From contig JASHWX010000182.1 of the NCBI GenBank assembly GCA_030043815.1, positions 1 to 8,268 on the forward strand: a stretch of 8,268 nt of DNA, given 5' to 3'. The notes under the pieces are model-generated. The model had not been told where the DNA came from, did not search any database, and worked only from the letters and a program-made list of their open reading frames with translations. How positions within the stretch are numbered: the stretch's first letter is position 1; each line of letters opens with the position of its first letter. Position numbers and translations under genes: made by a program. This stretch comes from Candidatus Rhabdochlamydia sp. Lineage in GTDB: Bacteria; Chlamydiota; Chlamydiia; Chlamydiales; Rhabdochlamydiaceae. Positions 5,601 through 8,268 of the stretch are shown here, piece after piece.

Positions 5601-8268
5601 GCATCAAACATACCTCGAAGCTCAAACCGAGCAGAAAGATCCTTCTGAATTGTTTAAAAATCTCTTCTATGACCATCTCCACACCTCTACCCTTCATACA
5701 AATTACCCTTGGCTTGGCGCTGCGATCCCTCGAATGATCAGAGAATGCGCCTATCGCTACTTGCCATTGCTTGACGATGAAAAGAAGCGCAATGACATCT
5801 GCAAATGCATTGCGAAGAGCCTATTACAGAACGATGAAAAGTACGCTTCAACGCCTCTTTCAGACTGGAAAGGGTCTTTTCCTCAGTTTCAATGCGGCGA
5901 TCTCATTGTCGATTTTTTTAAGGGGACGCTTACCCATCAAGCATTTGGGGCATTAGTGAAGGGGTCCTTCTTATTCGTGATGGGACTGCAGGGAGAAACC
6001 GCAAAGGATTTCCTCAAAGAACATGGATGCTTTTTTTGGCAAGATGGAAAAGACAATCTTGTCTCCCTCAATGAAAAGTTCCTTTACAGCTCTGAAAAGA
6101 ACCGCATGTTTTTAAGAAATGGGTCGTCTAACACCGCATCCGACGAAGGAGAGCATGTGGAAATCTCTCCTTCAGAAATCGACTCTCGGGGACAGGCTTT
6201 TTTAAATTACTACGAGTATCTTCCTTGGATTCATTACAAGAAAAGCGATGGGATTGTCATCACCTACGATCAAAAGAAACAATGCCCGGTGATGCGCATC
6301 GAAGCATCGAAGAAAGGACTCATCTATACTCGCCTCGATTCAGACGGCAACCGCCTCCCCTTCCAATTGGCAAATCTCTCCGGACTCACTCAGACAGACA
6401 ACCTCTACCATTACTCGGCCAGGTACGCCTATCACGACAGAATTTTGTGTTTTGTCCATGAACAGACAAACGAGGTTCAAGAGCTCAATTTTTATTTTCT
6501 AAAATTGGAATTCTCAAGAGATGCGCAAGGCCTTGTTTCGTCAAAACATCCCGGATTCTATCTCATTGGCCAGAAGAAAGACCTGAAAATGTTCGGCCAG
6601 CAAAATCTCGAACAAGACTATGACCGGATGCGCGATGAGACAAATCAGTTTGAAGGGATGATGTTCCTCTACAATCCCCAAACTCAGCAGTGGCTTCTTC
6701 TTTTCCCCAATACGGAATTAACGCATGGCGACGGAGATTTTTCTAGAGAGGTGTTTTCTAATACCAGTGGACGAGTGGGATGGAAACAACCCTACTTTAA
6801 ATATGAGTTTGACTCCAAAAGGAATGAGTTAAGGCCATTAGAGAGCGCAAACCAAGCGTACTTTTATCTTTCCTCTATGTTTAAGATGCAAAGAGATTAT
6901 GAAAAAGCTAATAAATATTTAAAAAAGGTGAAATCTTCAGAAATTTTCAATTCCGATGATCTTGATGCTTTGAGCTGTTTTATTAAATTGAAAGATTATT
7001 CAGCACCCTCTGTTGCTTTCAATCTCAATCTCTGCCTTTTCATTTTTAGAAACAAGAATCTCCTGACCGAAGCACAATTTGAAAAATCAAAAAATCGCTA
7101 TATCTATTCTTCCATCTTCTTCTGGGGCATCGAAAATTATAAGACTTATCTGCATCTTCTCAATGAAAGCGGCCAAAGCAGAGTTCCCGAAAGCCTCCAA
7201 TTGAGCGATGGGGACAAGATGAAGCTTTTGCTCTCTTTTCAGGCCTTTTACCAAGAGCGTTATATTGATCAAGGAGATTGGGAAAAGCGCTGGATCAAAG
7301 AACAACCGATTCTAGACAACCAGTTTAATGTGTATTTTAAAAGAGACCGCAGGAACACGGTGAAGCTCGAGCCTCAGGAGATCTTTTTACACCCTCCTAT
7401 TTTTTCAGAAGTAACTAAGCCTTCAGACTTAAAATTCAAAGATTCCAACGATCAATTCGTCGTACAAAAGAGCAAGACCTGCAATGAAGAAATCGCTCCT
7501 TATCCCGTAAGAGCGTCCTTAATGGCAATGGGAAAAGAATTTGTCCAGCTTTATGAAAGGGCAAGAAAATGCAAGGCAGGCGAACCGGATCCCTTTGATT
7601 TTACTCTGCACGCATTGCTAAAAATCAAGCATCAATCTGTACATTATCAGATTCCTCGGCTTTTATTTTGGGTGCGTCATTTTTCCGATATGTTCCAGGG
7701 CGATGAATATTCCCTAAAAGGAGACGATTGGGAATCAATGGTCCCTCAGTTGACCAAGATTCAAAATCGCGTTCATTCGATCGAACAAGACGAAAAAAGG
7801 TACTCAACATTTGTTAAAACTGTATTAGAAGCCAAGACGGAATATCGATCGGAAAGAGAATTCCCTCTTGAAGCGAAAAGGCGGGAAGAGCACCACGTCC
7901 CGGTTGATTTAAGATCCAGCCCCCATCAACCTCGGGATTACCGCGCGCAGGAAGGTTTTGTGAATTTGGACTCAGCGAGACAAAGCCAAATCGAAGCCCC
8001 GCGTTCCGAACGACGAAGCCCTGCCCCAAGTGGGCAGGGTGAGGCTGCGGAAACACGAGAAGGCCCGGGGGGCCTTCGCAGTGCGGAGCAGGTGAGCACA
8101 AGCGAACCGGCCAAGGATCGATTTGGCAAAGTCGCAGCAAGTCCAAATTCACAAAACCTGACGGAGCGCGGTATAGATGAGGTACAAAAAGAAATCCAAG
8201 AACTATTCAATACACCTTACAAAGTCATTGGCGCGTCCCTTGTGAGTGCGTCGCAAGTGGAAGAGGAG
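2665..8268 (+). CDS. Giant multi-domain protein, 5' 1868 codons (runs off the window)
   Basis: The frame is open from ATG 2665 to the right edge without a stop, and an in-frame TAA at 2659-2661 bars an earlier start. The N-terminus has a Ser/Ala-rich stretch (SSSSAPTAG, residues 20-28) and no classical signal peptide. Residues 193-337 hold FFPIGYRHGPANQGHEM (His213), a beta-strand run NNIWLILFNLGNATNLH (His240), and SGNCTEMAMRML (Cys334). This order resembles papain-like cysteine-peptidase domains in large chlamydial and Legionella proteins. Long mixed helical sequence follows. Residues about 1180-1390 look beta-rich, and 1393-1465 look TPR-like (NQAYFYLSSMFKMQRDYEKANKYLKK). A charged linker from about 1740 contains an in-frame palindromic element. 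The overall style suggests the large chlamydial proteins that carry DUF3638/DUF3645 and a GEGK-type ATPase motif further on, but that part is not visible. Function is unknown; secretion or host interaction is inference only. Confidence 0.9.
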   Translation, partial: MSIEFLNIRRLFNILGILGSSSSAPTAGALNGIPEASFSYLAKADHDERTKARMSLAIKLLRKLGVELKTHKLIVGTLFAEGMDWRQFALMLCPGMIRRTTLEGGIERVSCRAAIDHVEACISGAGQCFSWTGPTENESKITVDVLKSLKEKLNNLNKFFTFLPPLTDEPTPAPVLEAAAQNFLDEIKRQLDAGAKSVFFPIGYRHGPANQGHEMIGKAVKEGNNIWLILFNLGNATNLHLILKYTLNQQLRSFMFVPLPVAEDVFFGETGKAAFCTLIRYMVDAPMQDALHYEGEDIYDVFCQLSFCGKYGIIPHLGPHAIEYAANEQISGNCTEMAMRMLAMDELINHGVPKLQREKYFLNRDFCVLIAGYYALIKNPGSDRTAPQLLHDAAQSLCLQIRDYHSRKQISEQELICAQAVLHEIMESIRGLPSPSIPIQPHCPVKEFPREFLMIPALSQAANPSAFVSAVDKIAFSPPRFNPKEIGKLNAQLQEWITTAQSLPASEVFKYVCDCVKTLPIPTRTDKDVWNEISKDNVKEILHSFEELIRLGLHGEKIADGSFKHPFLQFSDQFMMIYTVYAISDKLARLCEERTKLSGFASPFLPLPFRFAPNGFSSLPLKEDDERYSKIQQYFTGKINPKAESDAKEKVIFPIGPVLDVQTFVEDLFNGEYKRERIQGRNQIEYLSKHLKNPHANSKMLGSIYAAGWMSLLPEEVRSLYYFSFLSHILFSAQGHQFPKDLIFTPSTLSNGKSGLKIENPFFQKRAPEYVSIQAKLYTPSSEPIINQPIQDERFHENATQAEKSLNQSFDLFTEEYLDLTTNDSICYRLSEKKGRDWKLSEADVRMLLYMTRQENLSLWQAIQAFSRPENQYLLSHPTVQSILESAFFRPPYLIQQLEQEPKPLIQSFRHFVDVGLKYFDHHTAQLSGILFLLRVGISFETFTPADLSREDTLNRYRQAIKVLCDAPLSDEQRLQIHLHQTYLEAQTEQKDPSELFKNLFYDHLHTSTLHTNYPWLGAAIPRMIRECAYRYLPLLDDEKKRNDICKCIAKSLLQNDEKYASTPLSDWKGSFPQFQCGDLIVDFFKGTLTHQAFGALVKGSFLFVMGLQGETAKDFLKEHGCFFWQDGKDNLVSLNEKFLYSSEKNRMFLRNGSSNTASDEGEHVEISPSEIDSRGQAFLNYYEYLPWIHYKKSDGIVITYDQKKQCPVMRIEASKKGLIYTRLDSDGNRLPFQLANLSGLTQTDNLYHYSARYAYHDRILCFVHEQTNEVQELNFYFLKLEFSRDAQGLVSSKHPGFYLIGQKKDLKMFGQQNLEQDYDRMRDETNQFEGMMFLYNPQTQQWLLLFPNTELTHGDGDFSREVFSNTSGRVGWKQPYFKYEFDSKRNELRPLESANQAYFYLSSMFKMQRDYEKANKYLKKVKSSEIFNSDDLDALSCFIKLKDYSAPSVAFNLNLCLFIFRNKNLLTEAQFEKSKNRYIYSSIFFWGIENYKTYLHLLNESGQSRVPESLQLSDGDKMKLLLSFQAFYQERYIDQGDWEKRWIKEQPILDNQFNVYFKRDRRNTVKLEPQEIFLHPPIFSEVTKPSDLKFKDSNDQFVVQKSKTCNEEIAPYPVRASLMAMGKEFVQLYERARKCKAGEPDPFDFTLHALLKIKHQSVHYQIPRLLFWVRHFSDMFQGDEYSLKGDDWESMVPQLTKIQNRVHSIEQDEKRYSTFVKTVLEAKTEYRSEREFPLEAKRREEHHVPVDLRSSPHQPRDYRAQEGFVNLDSARQSQIEAPRSERRSPAPSGQGEAAETREGPGGLRSAEQVSTSEPAKDRFGKVAASPNSQNLTERGIDEVQKEIQELFNTPYKVIGASLVSASQVEEE
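7953..7972 (+). repeat. Terminal inverted repeat, left arm
   Basis: This 20-base arm is exactly complementary to 8140-8159. The match ends outward at 7952/8160 (A opposite G), which sets the element boundary. Confidence 0.9.
8019..8039. repeat. Internal hairpin 1 of the palindromic element
   Basis: CCCTGCCC (8019-8026) pairs perfectly with GGGCAGGG (8032-8039) around the loop CAAGT. No T tract follows on either strand, so it is not an intrinsic terminator. Confidence 0.85.
8059..8077. repeat. Internal hairpin 2 of the palindromic element
   Basis: GAAGGCCC (8059-8066) pairs perfectly with GGGCCTTC (8070-8077) around a GGG loop. It lies 19 bases after hairpin 1, near the centre of the element, so the whole can fold into a long outer stem with two inner stems. 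Confidence 0.85.
8140..8159 (-). repeat. Terminal inverted repeat, right arm
   Basis: Exact reverse complement of 7953-7972. It reads AGTCCAAATTC then ACAAAACCT on the plus strand. Confidence 0.9.

Larger units (their letters stand above)
7953..8159. mobile_element. 207-bp palindromic element inserted in frame in the giant gene
   Basis: A perfect 20-bp inverted repeat (AGGTTTTGTGAATTTGGACT at 7953-7972, complement at 8140-8159) bounds 167 bp. A second block, GCCAAATCGA (7985-7994), pairs with 8118-8127 at the matching distance, so the arms remain about 42 bp long with mismatches. By hand count the core (7991-8120) is about two thirds G+C, far above its surroundings. Its length of 207 bp is 69 codons. 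It is read through as residues about 1764-1831, rich in Arg, Glu, Ser, Ala, Pro and Gly. No transposase frame is present, so if mobile it is a MITE- or RPE-like non-autonomous repeat. A clear target-site duplication is not visible; only GA flanks each side. Confidence 0.75.

Noticed and set aside
7951..8161. GA dinucleotide on both sides of the palindrome as a target-site duplication
   Set aside because: Two bases matching by chance is too likely; without an empty-site comparison the duplication cannot be called.
7938..8210. Minus-strand ORFs through the palindrome (also 7814-8152)
   Set aside because: They lie opposite the giant gene and are largely made of the G+C-rich repeat, which is stop-poor on both strands. 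No separate start signal or coding evidence. Such repeats are easily mis-annotated as small hypothetical proteins.
1..8268. CRISPR array, tRNA, rRNA or riboswitch
   Set aside because: No spaced direct repeats, cloverleaf or rRNA-like sequence was seen by eye in any intergenic gap; all gaps are shorter than about 110 bp.

Overview
The window looks like a piece of an intracellular or amoeba-associated bacterial genome. My best guess is a non-Chlamydiaceae chlamydia (Parachlamydiales-like), with a Legionella-like gammaproteobacterium as the alternative. This is inference from gene style only: a very large multi-domain ORF of the kind these bacteria carry, small lineage-restricted paralogues next to it, a moderate A+T bias and AT-rich intergenic DNA. 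No rRNA, tRNA or universally conserved marker is present to prove it.

Layout. (1) Positions 2-1123, plus strand: the 3' end of a small NIF3/CutA-like stand-alone domain protein, followed after 3 bases by a ten-helix EamA/DMT-family transporter that starts with TTG. (2) Positions 1210-2557, minus strand: a two-gene unit of a 129-residue protein and then a 314-residue protein, 13 bases apart, convergent with the transporter. Both have a helical N-terminal part and end in the same C-terminal tail (RTGAGRV..NDK...RV...TI.F). The longer one also holds two tandem starch/glycogen-binding-like (CBM20-type) beta modules between these parts. (3) Positions 2558-2664: an AT-rich divergent promoter region. 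(4) Positions 2665-8268, plus strand: one uninterrupted reading frame of 1868 codons that runs off the right edge, so the true protein is larger. Its N-terminal part has a His...Cys layout that may be a papain-like peptidase domain. A beta-rich stretch and a TPR-like helical stretch lie further on.

The most striking signal lies inside the giant ORF, at 7953-8159. It is a G+C-rich element bounded by perfect 20-bp inverted repeats, with a second 10-bp pairing block and two perfect internal hairpins. Its length is exactly 207 bp (69 codons), so it leaves the frame open and adds a low-complexity Arg/Glu/Ser/Ala/Pro/Gly-rich peptide to a probable linker. This looks like a palindromic mobile repeat tolerated in frame inside a protein gene, comparable in principle to the Rickettsia palindromic elements.

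Functional picture (inference). The divergent giant protein and glycan-binding-like pair may be host-interaction or lineage-specific factors expressed from one shared intergenic region. The left-hand pair is ordinary housekeeping and transport.
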